From Gammaproteobacteria bacterium (GTDB lineage Bacteria; Pseudomonadota; Gammaproteobacteria; Magnimaribacterales; D2472): a stretch of 5,809 nucleotides of DNA. Below the pieces are notes generated by a model, which searched no databases, was not told where the DNA came from, and saw nothing but the letters and a program-made list of their open reading frames with translations. How positions within the stretch are numbered: the first letter of the stretch is position 1; every line of letters begins with the position of its first letter. Below are positions 1 to 5,733 of this stretch, piece after piece. The stretch is taken from positions 31,742 to 37,550 of the forward strand of contig PAJW01000020.1 in the NCBI GenBank assembly GCA_002710265.1. Direction: 5' to 3'. Both the position numbers and the translations under genes were made by a program.

Positions 1-31
1 AACCAATTGCAATAATTTTTTTAATAGACAT
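1..31 (-). CDS. mrp: 5' end of a probable Mrp/ApbC-type Fe-S carrier ATPase (partial)
   Basis: Read on the minus strand, an ATG at 31-29 opens a frame that runs off the left edge and encodes MSIKKIIAIG in ten codons. In Mrp/ApbC (NBP35-family P-loop ATPases that carry and transfer Fe-S clusters in the cytoplasm) the ATPase domain begins with a similar basic and isoleucine-rich strand just before the SGKGGVGKS deviant Walker A. A protein starting here would be the short form lacking the N-terminal DUF59 region of E. coli Mrp. In E. coli, mrp is also divergent from metG, and this context is the main support. The P-loop itself lies outside the window, so the identification is inference: many P-loop or Rossmann proteins begin with a similar strand. 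Confidence 0.5.
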   Translation of the reverse strand, partial: MSIKKIIAIG

Positions 32-62
32 ATCAATTAATATTTCACATATAATACATTTA
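25..62 (+). promoter_or_regulatory. Predicted sigma70-type promoter of the metG operon
   Basis: A perfect TATAAT lies at 50-55. The best -35 match is TAGACA at 25-30 (5 of 6 to TTGACA), with a long 19-base spacer; it overlaps the start of the divergent gene. The predicted transcription start is near 62, only about five bases before the metG ATG at 67. No Shine-Dalgarno sequence precedes that ATG, so the mRNA is probably leaderless or nearly so. On the opposite strand TATTAT (56-51) overlaps the same bases and could serve the divergent gene. The -10 is well supported; the -35 and the exact start site are inference. Confidence 0.55.
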
Positions 63-66
63 TTAG

Positions 67-2019
67 ATGGACATACCTACAAAAGATAGAAAAATACTAG
101 TTACTCAAGCATTGCCATATGCAAATGCACCTCTCCATCTGGGCCATATTCTTGAGGCTGTTCAAACTGATATCTGGACAAGATATCAAAATTTAAATGA
201 TAATGAGTGTCATTTCTTCTGTGCAGATGATACTCATGGCACACCAGTCATGTTAAGAGCAAAAGAACTTGGGGTGACACCTGAAAATCTTATTGCTGAT
301 GTATACCAGAAACATTTAGATACATACAAAAAATATAATATTAACTTTGCTAATTTTCATTCTACACATTCTAATGAAAATAAAGATTTTTCTGAATTTA
401 TATACAACAAAGCTAAATCTAAAGGACTTATTAGTAAATCGATAATTAAACAACTTTATGATGAAGAAGAAAGTATGTTTTTGTCAGATAGGTTTGTAAA
501 AGGCGCCTGTCCAAAATGTAATTCAGAGGACCAATACGGAGATAACTGTAGTAAATGTGGTGCAACATATGACGTGCTAGAAATAAAAAATCCAATTTCA
601 ACTATTACAAATTCGAAACCAATTACAAAAGAAAGTGAACATATATTCTTTGATTTGGCCAAACAAGAAAAATTACTTTCTAATTTTCTAAACGATGCGA
701 ATTTACAAAAACCTGTAAAGAATAAATTGAAAGAGTGGCTTAATGATGATTTAAAAAAATGGGATATATCTAGAGATAAGCCTTATTTTGGCTTTGAAAT
801 ACCAGGTGAAAAAGATAAATACTTTTATGTTTGGGTGGATGCACCAATTGGATATCTGGCATCTATTAAAAATTGGGCTGATTCAAATAAGATTGATTCA
901 GATAAATTATTATCAAAAGATTCAAGCTTTGAAATGTATCATTTTATTGGAAAAGATATTTCTTATTTTCACGGCTTATTTTGGCCTGCATTGCTTGATG
1001 CAGGAGATTTTAAATTACCAAATGGAATTTTTGTGCATGGTTTTTTAACAATTAATGGAGAGAAAATGTCCAAATCCAAAGGTACTGGAATTATGGCTAA
1101 TGAGTTTGCTGATATTTGTGATCCAGAAACTTTGAGATATTATTTTGCCGCTAAGCTAAATGATAAGGTTGAAGATATCGACTTAAATTTTGAAGATTAT
1201 GTTCAAAGGATAAATTCAGATTTAGTCGGTAAATATTTAAATATAGCATCTAGGTCTGCAACATTTATTTCTAAAAATGAAAATAAATTATCAATGAATA
1301 TTGATGATAAAGTGGTTAACAATCTAGCAAATCAAAAAAATAAATTAATTAACTTATATGAAACAAGAAATTATTCAAAATTAGTAAGATTAATAATGGA
1401 AATGGCGGATGAAGTAAATAAATATATTAATGATAATACGCCTTGGAAAAAAGAATTGCATGAAGCGAATGTTGTTGCAACTACAGCATTAAATTCCTTT
1501 TTTATACTAACAATTTACTTAAAGCCTATTCTTCCAAAACTTACAGATAAAGTATGTAAATTTTTAAATCAAGACATTAATTCATTTGATGATGTGGATA
1601 AAAAACTTAAAAATGATATTAATGCATATAAACCATTGCTTAACAGGCTAGAACCAATAATAATTCCAGAGGAAAAACCAATGAATGAATCAAATAATAT
1701 AAATATAGATCAATTTGCTATGGTAGATCTCAGGGTTGCTAAAGTACTTGACGCATCTGAAGTTGATGGAGCTGATAAATTGTTAAAGTTAGACTTGGAT
1801 GTTGGTGATATTGGTAAAAAATCTGTTTTTGCAGGAATTAAAAGTGCTTATAAACCCGAAAATCTGAAAGGTAAACTTGTTATATTGGTTAATAACTTAG
1901 AGCCTAGAAAAATGAAATTTGGCTTATCTGAAGGTATGGTATTGGCCTCAAGTAATGACGATGGTGTTTATTTAATCTCTCCGGATGAGGGAGCCTTACC
2001 AGGGATGAAAGTAAAATAA
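67..2019 (+). CDS. metG: Methionyl-tRNA synthetase
   Basis: Cytoplasmic class I aminoacyl-tRNA synthetase that charges tRNA-Met and initiator tRNA with methionine using ATP. The 650 residues (E. coli has 677) show the full architecture. The Rossmann catalytic core carries the A-L-P-Y-A-N segment at 15-20 and the HLGH signature at 24-27. A single zinc knuckle has C148, C151, C161 and C164. The methionine pocket segment W-V-D-A-P-I-G-Y is at 256-263 and the F-H-G motif at 301-303. The KMSKS loop is at 333-337, followed by the helical anticodon-binding domain. A Trbp111/EMAPII-like OB-fold tRNA-binding and dimerisation domain occupies about 548-650 (P-R-K-M-K-F-G near 613-619). The start is secure because an in-frame TAG lies directly before the ATG and homology begins at once. 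It is first in a plus-strand operon and its stop overlaps the next start by one base (TAATG). It looks intact. Confidence 0.98.
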   Translation: MDIPTKDRKILVTQALPYANAPLHLGHILEAVQTDIWTRYQNLNDNECHFFCADDTHGTPVMLRAKELGVTPENLIADVYQKHLDTYKKYNINFANFHSTHSNENKDFSEFIYNKAKSKGLISKSIIKQLYDEEESMFLSDRFVKGACPKCNSEDQYGDNCSKCGATYDVLEIKNPISTITNSKPITKESEHIFFDLAKQEKLLSNFLNDANLQKPVKNKLKEWLNDDLKKWDISRDKPYFGFEIPGEKDKYFYVWVDAPIGYLASIKNWADSNKIDSDKLLSKDSSFEMYHFIGKDISYFHGLFWPALLDAGDFKLPNGIFVHGFLTINGEKMSKSKGTGIMANEFADICDPETLRYYFAAKLNDKVEDIDLNFEDYVQRINSDLVGKYLNIASRSATFISKNENKLSMNIDDKVVNNLANQKNKLINLYETRNYSKLVRLIMEMADEVNKYINDNTPWKKELHEANVVATTALNSFFILTIYLKPILPKLTDKVCKFLNQDINSFDDVDKKLKNDINAYKPLLNRLEPIIIPEEKPMNESNNINIDQFAMVDLRVAKVLDASEVDGADKLLKLDLDVGDIGKKSVFAGIKSAYKPENLKGKLVILVNNLEPRKMKFGLSEGMVLASSNDDGVYLISPDEGALPGMKVK

Positions 2020-3056
2020 TGAAAAAAATTGATATTCTTGTTATAGGAGCAGGTCCTGTAGGTTTGTTTACTGTTTTTGAGGCAGGTTTATTGGGGCTTA
2101 AATGTATATTAATTGATAACTTAGATAAGCCTGGTGGGCAATGCGCTGAACTATATCCCGAAAAGCCAATATACGACATACCTGGAGTACCTTTTCAGAC
2201 TGCCCAAGAGCATGTAGATGCTCTAATAGAACAAATAAAACCATTTGACTATGATATTTACTTAAATGAGAGAGTGGATTCAATACAAGAAGTTAATCAT
2301 GAAGATGAAAAATATTGGGAAGTAACAACCACAGAAGATAATAAATTTTTATCGAAAAATATTTTTATTGCTGCTGGAGCTGGTTCGTTTGAACCTAGGA
2401 GACCGCCTAATATTGATAATCCAGATCAATACCTAAATAATGGTGTTACATATGCGGTTAAATCAATTGATCAATACAAAGATAAAAATGTATTTATATT
2501 TGGCGGTGGTGATTCAGCACTAGATTGGACAGTTGAATTATCAAACGTAGCAAAATCGCTCTCTCTTGTTCATAGAAGAGATGCTTTTAGGGGAGCTCAG
2601 CATACTGAAGAAATGATGAGAAATCTTGTTAAAGAAAATAAAATTAAATTACTTACGCCATACCTTATAGATTCAATATTAGGTGATAAAAAAGTTAGCC
2701 ATGTTTCGTTAAAAAATTTTGAAACCAATGAAATTGAAACACATGAAGCTGATGAACTTATATTTTTATTTGGTTTAAATAAAAAACTAGGTCCTATTTT
2801 GGATTGGGAAATCGATTTAAATGGTAAAAAAATATCTGTTAATACTGAGAACTTTCAAACTTCTAAGGATGGAATTTTTGCAGTTGGTGATATTAATGAT
2901 TATCCAGGTAAGCTTGATTTAATTTTATCAGGATTTCATGAAACTACTTTGGCGGTGCAAGAAGCCTACAAAAGAATAAATCCTGGTGAAAGAGTTCCTT
3001 TTGGATACACTACCTCGAACTCAAAACTTCAAGAAAAATTAGGTGTTAAAAAATAG
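2019..3056 (+). CDS. Ferredoxin/flavodoxin-NADP+ reductase, thioredoxin-reductase-like (FNR type 2)
   Basis: FAD-dependent cytoplasmic oxidoreductase that passes electrons between NADPH and ferredoxin or flavodoxin. The 345 residues show an N-terminal FAD-binding GxGxxG (G10, G12, G15), a G-G-Q-C segment at 39-42, and the second Rossmann motif GGGDSA at 162-167. HRR at 185-187 fits binding of the NADPH 2'-phosphate. The FAD-contacting A-V-G-D is at 288-291. There is no CxxC in the stretch where thioredoxin reductase carries its redox disulfide (about 143-150), which separates it from TrxB and places it with the Bacillus YumC-type enzymes. The C-terminal Y-T-T-S tail (330-333) matches the extension that covers the flavin in this family. 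The ATG overlaps the metG stop, so translational coupling is likely; the only upstream purine-rich site, AGGGA at 2001-2005, is rather far away. This is not the Fpr-type FNR of E. coli. Confidence 0.93.
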   Translation: MKKIDILVIGAGPVGLFTVFEAGLLGLKCILIDNLDKPGGQCAELYPEKPIYDIPGVPFQTAQEHVDALIEQIKPFDYDIYLNERVDSIQEVNHEDEKYWEVTTTEDNKFLSKNIFIAAGAGSFEPRRPPNIDNPDQYLNNGVTYAVKSIDQYKDKNVFIFGGGDSALDWTVELSNVAKSLSLVHRRDAFRGAQHTEEMMRNLVKENKIKLLTPYLIDSILGDKKVSHVSLKNFETNEIETHEADELIFLFGLNKKLGPILDWEIDLNGKKISVNTENFQTSKDGIFAVGDINDYPGKLDLILSGFHETTLAVQEAYKRINPGERVPFGYTTSNSKLQEKLGVKK

Positions 3057-3627
3057 ATTTAGAAAATACCTTCCGGTAGTTATGGATATTGAAACTGGGG
3101 GTTTTGACCCAGAAAAAAATGCTATTCTAGAAATAGCAATTACCTTGATTGAAGAAAAGAATGATGTATTTGAGGTTGGTGAAACATTTAGACATCATAT
3201 AGAACCATTTGAGGGTTCAGTTGTTGAAAAAGAGTCGTTAGAATTTACTAAAATAAAACTTGATCATCCATTAAGAGGAGCGATAACAGAAAAAGAAGCT
3301 CTTAATGATATATTCAAGATAATAAATAAAGCAAAGAATAAGTATGAATGTTCAAGAGCTATACTAGTTGGTCATAATGCACATTTTGATAGTTCTTTTC
3401 TTCAAGCTGCAGTAAAAAGAAATGATATAAAAAAAACACCATTTCATAAATTTTCAGTCATTGACACAGTCTCTTTAGGTGTTCTTGCAACGGGTCAAAC
3501 AGTCCTAGCAAGAATATGTGATAAATTAAATATTGATTATGATAATGAACAAGCTCATTCTGCAGCTTATGATTCTGATGTCACCGCAAAAGTTTTATGT
3601 TCAATAATTAATAAATTTGATACTTAA
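3043..3627 (+). CDS. rnt: Ribonuclease T (DEDDh 3'-5' exoribonuclease)
   Basis: RNase T trims 3' ends of tRNA (CCA end turnover), 5S and 23S rRNA and other stable RNAs in the cytoplasm as a homodimer. All five DEDDh catalytic residues can be placed: D15 and E17 (D-I-E-T), D116 (N-A-H-F-D), H172 and D177 (Q-A-H-S-A-A-Y-D). The substrate-stacking phenylalanines known from E. coli RNase T also align (F21, F68, F115, F137), as does E64. The GTG at 3043 is the preferred start: an in-frame TAG lies directly before it, and homology to the family's N-R-F-R segment begins at residue 4, upstream of the first ATG (codon 14), which would cut into the first beta strand. It overlaps the reductase by 14 bases in another frame. 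At 194 residues it lacks about 15-20 C-terminal residues of E. coli RNase T, ending at the convergent junction. Confidence 0.96.
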   Translation: MLKNRFRKYLPVVMDIETGGFDPEKNAILEIAITLIEEKNDVFEVGETFRHHIEPFEGSVVEKESLEFTKIKLDHPLRGAITEKEALNDIFKIINKAKNKYECSRAILVGHNAHFDSSFLQAAVKRNDIKKTPFHKFSVIDTVSLGVLATGQTVLARICDKLNIDYDNEQAHSAAYDSDVTAKVLCSIINKFDT

Positions 3628-3629
3628 GT
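3622..3629. other. Shared-stop convergent junction rnt/grxD inside an ACTTAAGT palindrome
   Basis: The rnt stop TAA (3625-3627) and the grxD stop TAA read on the minus strand (3626-3624) share the four bases TTAA, centred in the perfect 8-base palindrome ACTTAAGT. No intergenic space exists here, so each transcript must end inside, or run antisense into, the opposing gene. No strong hairpin followed by a T-run was seen on either side. Confidence 0.9.
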
Positions 3630-3938
3630 TTCTACTGCTTCGATTAGCTTTTTTAATTCGCCAGATTCATGCATTTGCGCAACAATATCAGCTCCACCTA
3701 TCATCTCACCATTTATGAAGACTTGTGGAAAAGTTGGCCAATCTGTAACTTTTGGTAGTGTTGTTCTAACTTCATTATTTTCTAGAATATCGACATATGA
3801 AAATTGAGACTCGCATTCAATTAATGCTTGAACTGTCCTTGCAGAAAAACCACATCTAGGCTCATAAGGAGTTCCTTTCATGTAAATTAAAACTGGATTA
3901 GACTTAATTTGTTCTTTGAGCTTTTCTTCTAATGACAT
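3624..3938 (-). CDS. grxD: Monothiol glutaredoxin, CGFS type (Grx4/GrxD family)
   Basis: Small cytoplasmic thioredoxin-fold protein that binds a [2Fe-2S] cluster with glutathione, usually as a homodimer or with BolA, and delivers clusters to Fe-S proteins. The 104 residues carry K21-G-T, the monothiol active site C29-G-F-S (cluster-ligating cysteine C29), the cis-proline segment W-P-T-F-P-Q at 67-72, and the glutathione-binding G-G-A-D at 81-84. The order and spacing match E. coli Grx4 (115 residues), but the acidic and lysine-rich C-terminal tail is missing. One base separates it from the stop of pdxJ upstream, and a good Shine-Dalgarno lies within the end of pdxJ, so it is co-transcribed with pdxJ. 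A second cysteine (C42) is outside the active site. The family assignment is firm. Confidence 0.97.
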   Translation of the reverse strand: MSLEEKLKEQIKSNPVLIYMKGTPYEPRCGFSARTVQALIECESQFSYVDILENNEVRTTLPKVTDWPTFPQVFINGEMIGGADIVAQMHESGELKKLIEAVET

Positions 3939-3939
3939 C

Positions 3940-4683
3940 TTAACTCCTTATTATTTTGAGATATTTTTTTATAGTTTCTTCGAAACCATAATGTAATGAA
4001 TCCACAATTATCGCATGTCCAATTGAAACTTCATTAATATTGTCCATCATAACAAGATAATTTAAATTTTCTAAGTTTAAATCATGCCCAGCATTAACTA
4101 ACAAGTTCATATTTTTAGCAGATTTAACTATATTTCTTACTTCGTTAATTACATCCTCAGTACCTTCTGAGATATTTTTTGCAAATTTGCCAGTATGTAT
4201 TTCAATCAATTCAACGTTTAATCGATTTGCATACTCAACACCCTCAATATCGTCTATAAATAAACTAATTTTTGAGTTTTTTGAGCAATTTCTTATATTG
4301 GCTATTGCATCAATGAGTTGGTCGTCATGACTACCTTGACTCCAACCATGGTCAGATGTAATTTGATTTAACTCATCTGGTACAAGCGTTATTTGATCTG
4401 GTTTGATAATTTCAACTAACTCAATAAAACCTAAAAAATCACCATTTGGTTTGGTAAAAGGATTTCCTTCGATATTAAATTCAACATTTCTTTTTTTTGA
4501 TAATTCAGCTAATTTTATTACGTCATTACTTGTTGCATGACGATGATCTGGTCTCGGATGAAGCGTGAGACCGTCAACTCCAAGATCTATTGCTTTGTTT
4601 GCAAAATAATTTAAATCAGGATAATTTTCTCCCCTAGCGTTTCTTAACAAAGCAATTTTATTTAAATTTAAACTTAATTTCAT
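3940..4683 (-). CDS. pdxJ: Pyridoxine 5'-phosphate synthase (Bacteroidetes-like PdxJ variant)
   Basis: PdxJ condenses 1-deoxy-D-xylulose 5-phosphate with 3-amino-2-oxopropyl phosphate to give pyridoxine 5'-phosphate, the last ring-closing step of the DXP-dependent vitamin B6 pathway. It is a cytoplasmic TIM-barrel oligomer. The 247 residues match the family length (E. coli 243). Catalytic positions are placed by comparison with E. coli: H42 (in H-P-R-P-D), E68 (in V-E-F-N-I-E-G-N) and H200 (in N-A-G-H). R44, H49, I-E-I-H-T-G (160-165) and I-G-H-A-I-I (221-226) also fit. The E. coli substrate-binding D-H pair near the N terminus is N8-K9 here. Together with the HPRPDxRH and EFNIEGNP segments this resembles, from memory, the PdxJ type common in Bacteroidetes rather than enterobacterial PdxJ. 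The upstream frame closes at a TAA four codons before the ATG. It lies 23 bases after the cofE-like gene and one base before grxD. Confidence 0.93.
   Translation of the reverse strand: MKLSLNLNKIALLRNARGENYPDLNYFANKAIDLGVDGLTLHPRPDHRHATSNDVIKLAELSKKRNVEFNIEGNPFTKPNGDFLGFIELVEIIKPDQITLVPDELNQITSDHGWSQGSHDDQLIDAIANIRNCSKNSKISLFIDDIEGVEYANRLNVELIEIHTGKFAKNISEGTEDVINEVRNIVKSAKNMNLLVNAGHDLNLENLNYLVMMDNINEVSIGHAIIVDSLHYGFEETIKKYLKIIRS
3944..3950 (-). promoter_or_regulatory. Shine-Dalgarno of grxD inside the end of pdxJ
   Basis: On the minus strand TAAGGAG spans 3950-3944, five bases before the grxD ATG at 3938-3936 and overlapping the last pdxJ codons. It is the clearest ribosome binding site in the window. 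It contrasts with the promoter-proximal genes, none of which has one, and fits grxD being an internal cistron of a pdxJ-grxD message. Confidence 0.8.
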
Positions 4684-4719
4684 ATATATATATTATAAGT
4701 TTTAGTCTATCGATATAAA
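4684..4719 (-). promoter_or_regulatory. Predicted promoter of pdxJ-grxD between the cofE-like gene and pdxJ
   Basis: On the minus strand a perfect TATAAT spans 4697-4692, with TTTATA (4 of 6 to TTGACA) at 4719-4714 and a 16-base spacer; the -35 lies in the last codons of the cofE-like gene. The predicted start near 4685 is about two bases before the pdxJ ATG, again implying a leaderless message. The region between the -10 and the start codon is an uninterrupted AT dinucleotide run (4682-4693). Because the area is so AT-rich, a chance TATAAT is possible. Confidence 0.45.
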
Positions 4720-5468
4720 TCATTTTTTTCTGTTACAACTAGCTCTGAAGCATTAATTTCAGGACGGTTATCTTTATCAAAACCTTTAATAATGATTACA
4801 GGCATTTGTTCATTGCCTTGACCCATTATTAATCCTGCAGCTGAAGCAAGCTCATCTGCTATAGCTATCTCAGTACATTTAAATGAATTGCCATATAAAT
4901 CTTTTTGATTAGTTATATCTTCTAAACTAGGGATATTGGTGCTAGCTAATGCAAAATTTATAACACCGGCTCTAAAAGGCCTTGTCATTGAATCAGAAAT
5001 AATTACTGAAATATTCTTTTGTATTTTTTTTGATAAGTCATTACATATATCGTTTGAGCTTAAAGTAGGATTTTCAGGCAATAAAAGAACTTGTTCGCCG
5101 TTATCTGGTATGTTTGATACATCAATTCCTGCATTAACATTGATGTAACCTAATTTATGTTCAACTATTACGACATTTTTATCAGTTGATATAATTTTAT
5201 TAGATTCATTTTTTATGAGTTGCAATAATCTTGGATCTTTATTAATTGTTAAAGCTAATTCATTAGTATCGACGTCAACTTTAACCGAGTTTAGGTCTAT
5301 ATATCTATTTTCAGATTTAGAGACTATTTTTTGAGCAATTACGAAAATATCTCCATCATCAATTGATATGTCTGAGGATGCGATGCAATCGATAATTATA
5401 TTAACCAAATTATCATTTGGTTTTATTAGAGGAAAATTTTCTATTGCTGTAAGTTGTATTGAGTTCAT
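4707..5468 (-). CDS. cofE: Coenzyme F420-0:L-glutamate ligase-like protein (CofE/FbiB N-domain family)
   Basis: CofE adds gamma-linked glutamates to F420-0, using GTP and divalent metal, the last steps in making the deazaflavin cofactor F420. The 253 residues match single-domain CofE length and carry its segments in order: A-Q-K-I-V-S-K at 45-51, D-P-R-L-L-Q-L-I at 78-85, N-A-G-I-D at 112-116, L-L-P-E-N-P at 129-134, and I-S-D-S with T-R-P-F-R at 157-166 (D159 a likely metal ligand). L-Y-G-N (191-194) and A-I-A-D-E-L-A-S-A-A (202-211) follow. The C-terminal nitroreductase-like domain of FbiB is absent. An in-frame TAA directly precedes the ATG, fixing the start. Its neighbours are pdxJ and grxD downstream and a divergent Trm112-like gene; no other F420 gene (cofC, cofD, cofG/H) is in the window. 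Family membership is strong. True F420 substrate use is inference; another gamma-glutamyl acceptor is possible. Confidence 0.88.
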   Translation of the reverse strand: MNSIQLTAIENFPLIKPNDNLVNIIIDCIASSDISIDDGDIFVIAQKIVSKSENRYIDLNSVKVDVDTNELALTINKDPRLLQLIKNESNKIISTDKNVVIVEHKLGYINVNAGIDVSNIPDNGEQVLLLPENPTLSSNDICNDLSKKIQKNISVIISDSMTRPFRAGVINFALASTNIPSLEDITNQKDLYGNSFKCTEIAIADELASAAGLIMGQGNEQMPVIIIKGFDKDNRPEINASELVVTEKNDLYR

Positions 5469-5489
5469 TTAAGTAAAAAGAAAATCATA
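5469..5489 (-). promoter_or_regulatory. Weak candidate promoter -10 for the cofE-like gene
   Basis: On the minus strand TATGAT (5 of 6 to TATAAT) spans 5489-5484, which would place a transcription start near 5477 and a leader of about nine bases before the ATG at 5468. No convincing -35 lies at the right distance and no Shine-Dalgarno is visible. The 70-base spacer to the divergent Trm112-like gene must hold promoters for both directions; this is the best candidate on the minus strand. Confidence 0.3.
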
Positions 5490-5501
5490 AGATAACATAT
5501 A

Positions 5502-5538
5502 TAAACAAAAATTCATTCATCATGTATACTTTTGCACT
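5502..5538 (+). promoter_or_regulatory. Predicted promoter of the Trm112-like gene
   Basis: TAAACA at 5502-5507 (4 of 6 to TTGACA) and TATACT at 5525-5530 (5 of 6 to TATAAT) are separated by the ideal 17 bases. The expected start near 5537 is one or two bases before the GTG at 5539, and there is no Shine-Dalgarno, so translation from a leaderless message is predicted. Confidence 0.5.
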
Positions 5539-5733
5539 GTGGGAACTATAGATAAAAAATTACTAGAGATATTGGTTTGCCCTGTATCAAAAAAATCTCT
5601 TAAGTACGACGATAATACTAATGAATTAATTTGTGAAGAGTCTGGTCTAGCTTACCCAATCAAAGATGGTATACCTGTAATGTTAGAAAACGAAGCTAGG
5701 AAATTATCTGAAGAAGATATCAAAGATATTTAA
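5539..5733 (+). CDS. Trm112/YcaR-family small protein with an incomplete zinc site
   Basis: This 64-residue protein matches the bacterial Trm112-like (UPF0434/YcaR) family: L-L-E-I-L-V-C-P at 8-15, then [13 protein letters not shown] at 37-49 and the closing E-A-R at 52-54. Eukaryotic and archaeal Trm112 activates methyltransferases, while the role of the short bacterial proteins is poorly defined. Of the zinc-ribbon cysteines, C14 and C32 remain; the second position of the CPxC motif is S17, a change also seen in other proteobacterial members, so zinc binding is doubtful. The GTG start is chosen because it is the only ATG, GTG or TTG between an upstream in-frame stop (5488-5490) and the conserved L-L-E-I-L block. 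In E. coli ycaR lies beside kdsB; here an opposing gene follows, its stop overlapping this one. The family call is firm, the function unknown. Confidence 0.88.
   Translation: MGTIDKKLLEILVCPVSKKSLKYDDNTNELICEESGLAYPIKDGIPVMLENEARKLSEEDIKDI

Noticed and set aside
32..66. Possible T-box or S-adenosylmethionine riboswitch ahead of metG
   Set aside because: Only 35 bases separate the divergent start codons and the predicted leader is about five bases, far too short for any known riboswitch.
456..662. Open minus-strand frame of 68 codons inside metG
   Set aside because: It is fully antisense to the zinc-knuckle region of a clear methionyl-tRNA synthetase and has no recognisable motif or signals of its own.
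788..1048. Second plus-strand open frame of 86 codons inside metG
   Set aside because: It is an out-of-frame shadow of the catalytic core; the metG frame explains the codon pattern and carries the conserved motifs.
1904..2283. Two overlapping minus-strand open frames across the metG/reductase junction
   Set aside because: They lie antisense to two well-identified genes, show no family resemblance and have no plausible start signals.
3637..3654. GCT...AGC followed by six Ts, as a possible terminator for rnt
   Set aside because: The stem is only three base pairs and lies inside grxD; the T-run is explained by lysine codons on the opposite strand.
4682..4693. AT dinucleotide run covering the pdxJ start region, considered as a phase-variable slippage tract
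   Set aside because: About six units is short for slippage-driven switching, and the tract is ordinary for such AT-rich DNA. A length change would only shift the -10 to start spacing.
4936..5148. Plus-strand open frame of 70 codons inside the cofE-like gene
   Set aside because: It is antisense to the conserved CofE motifs, which fix the minus strand as coding.
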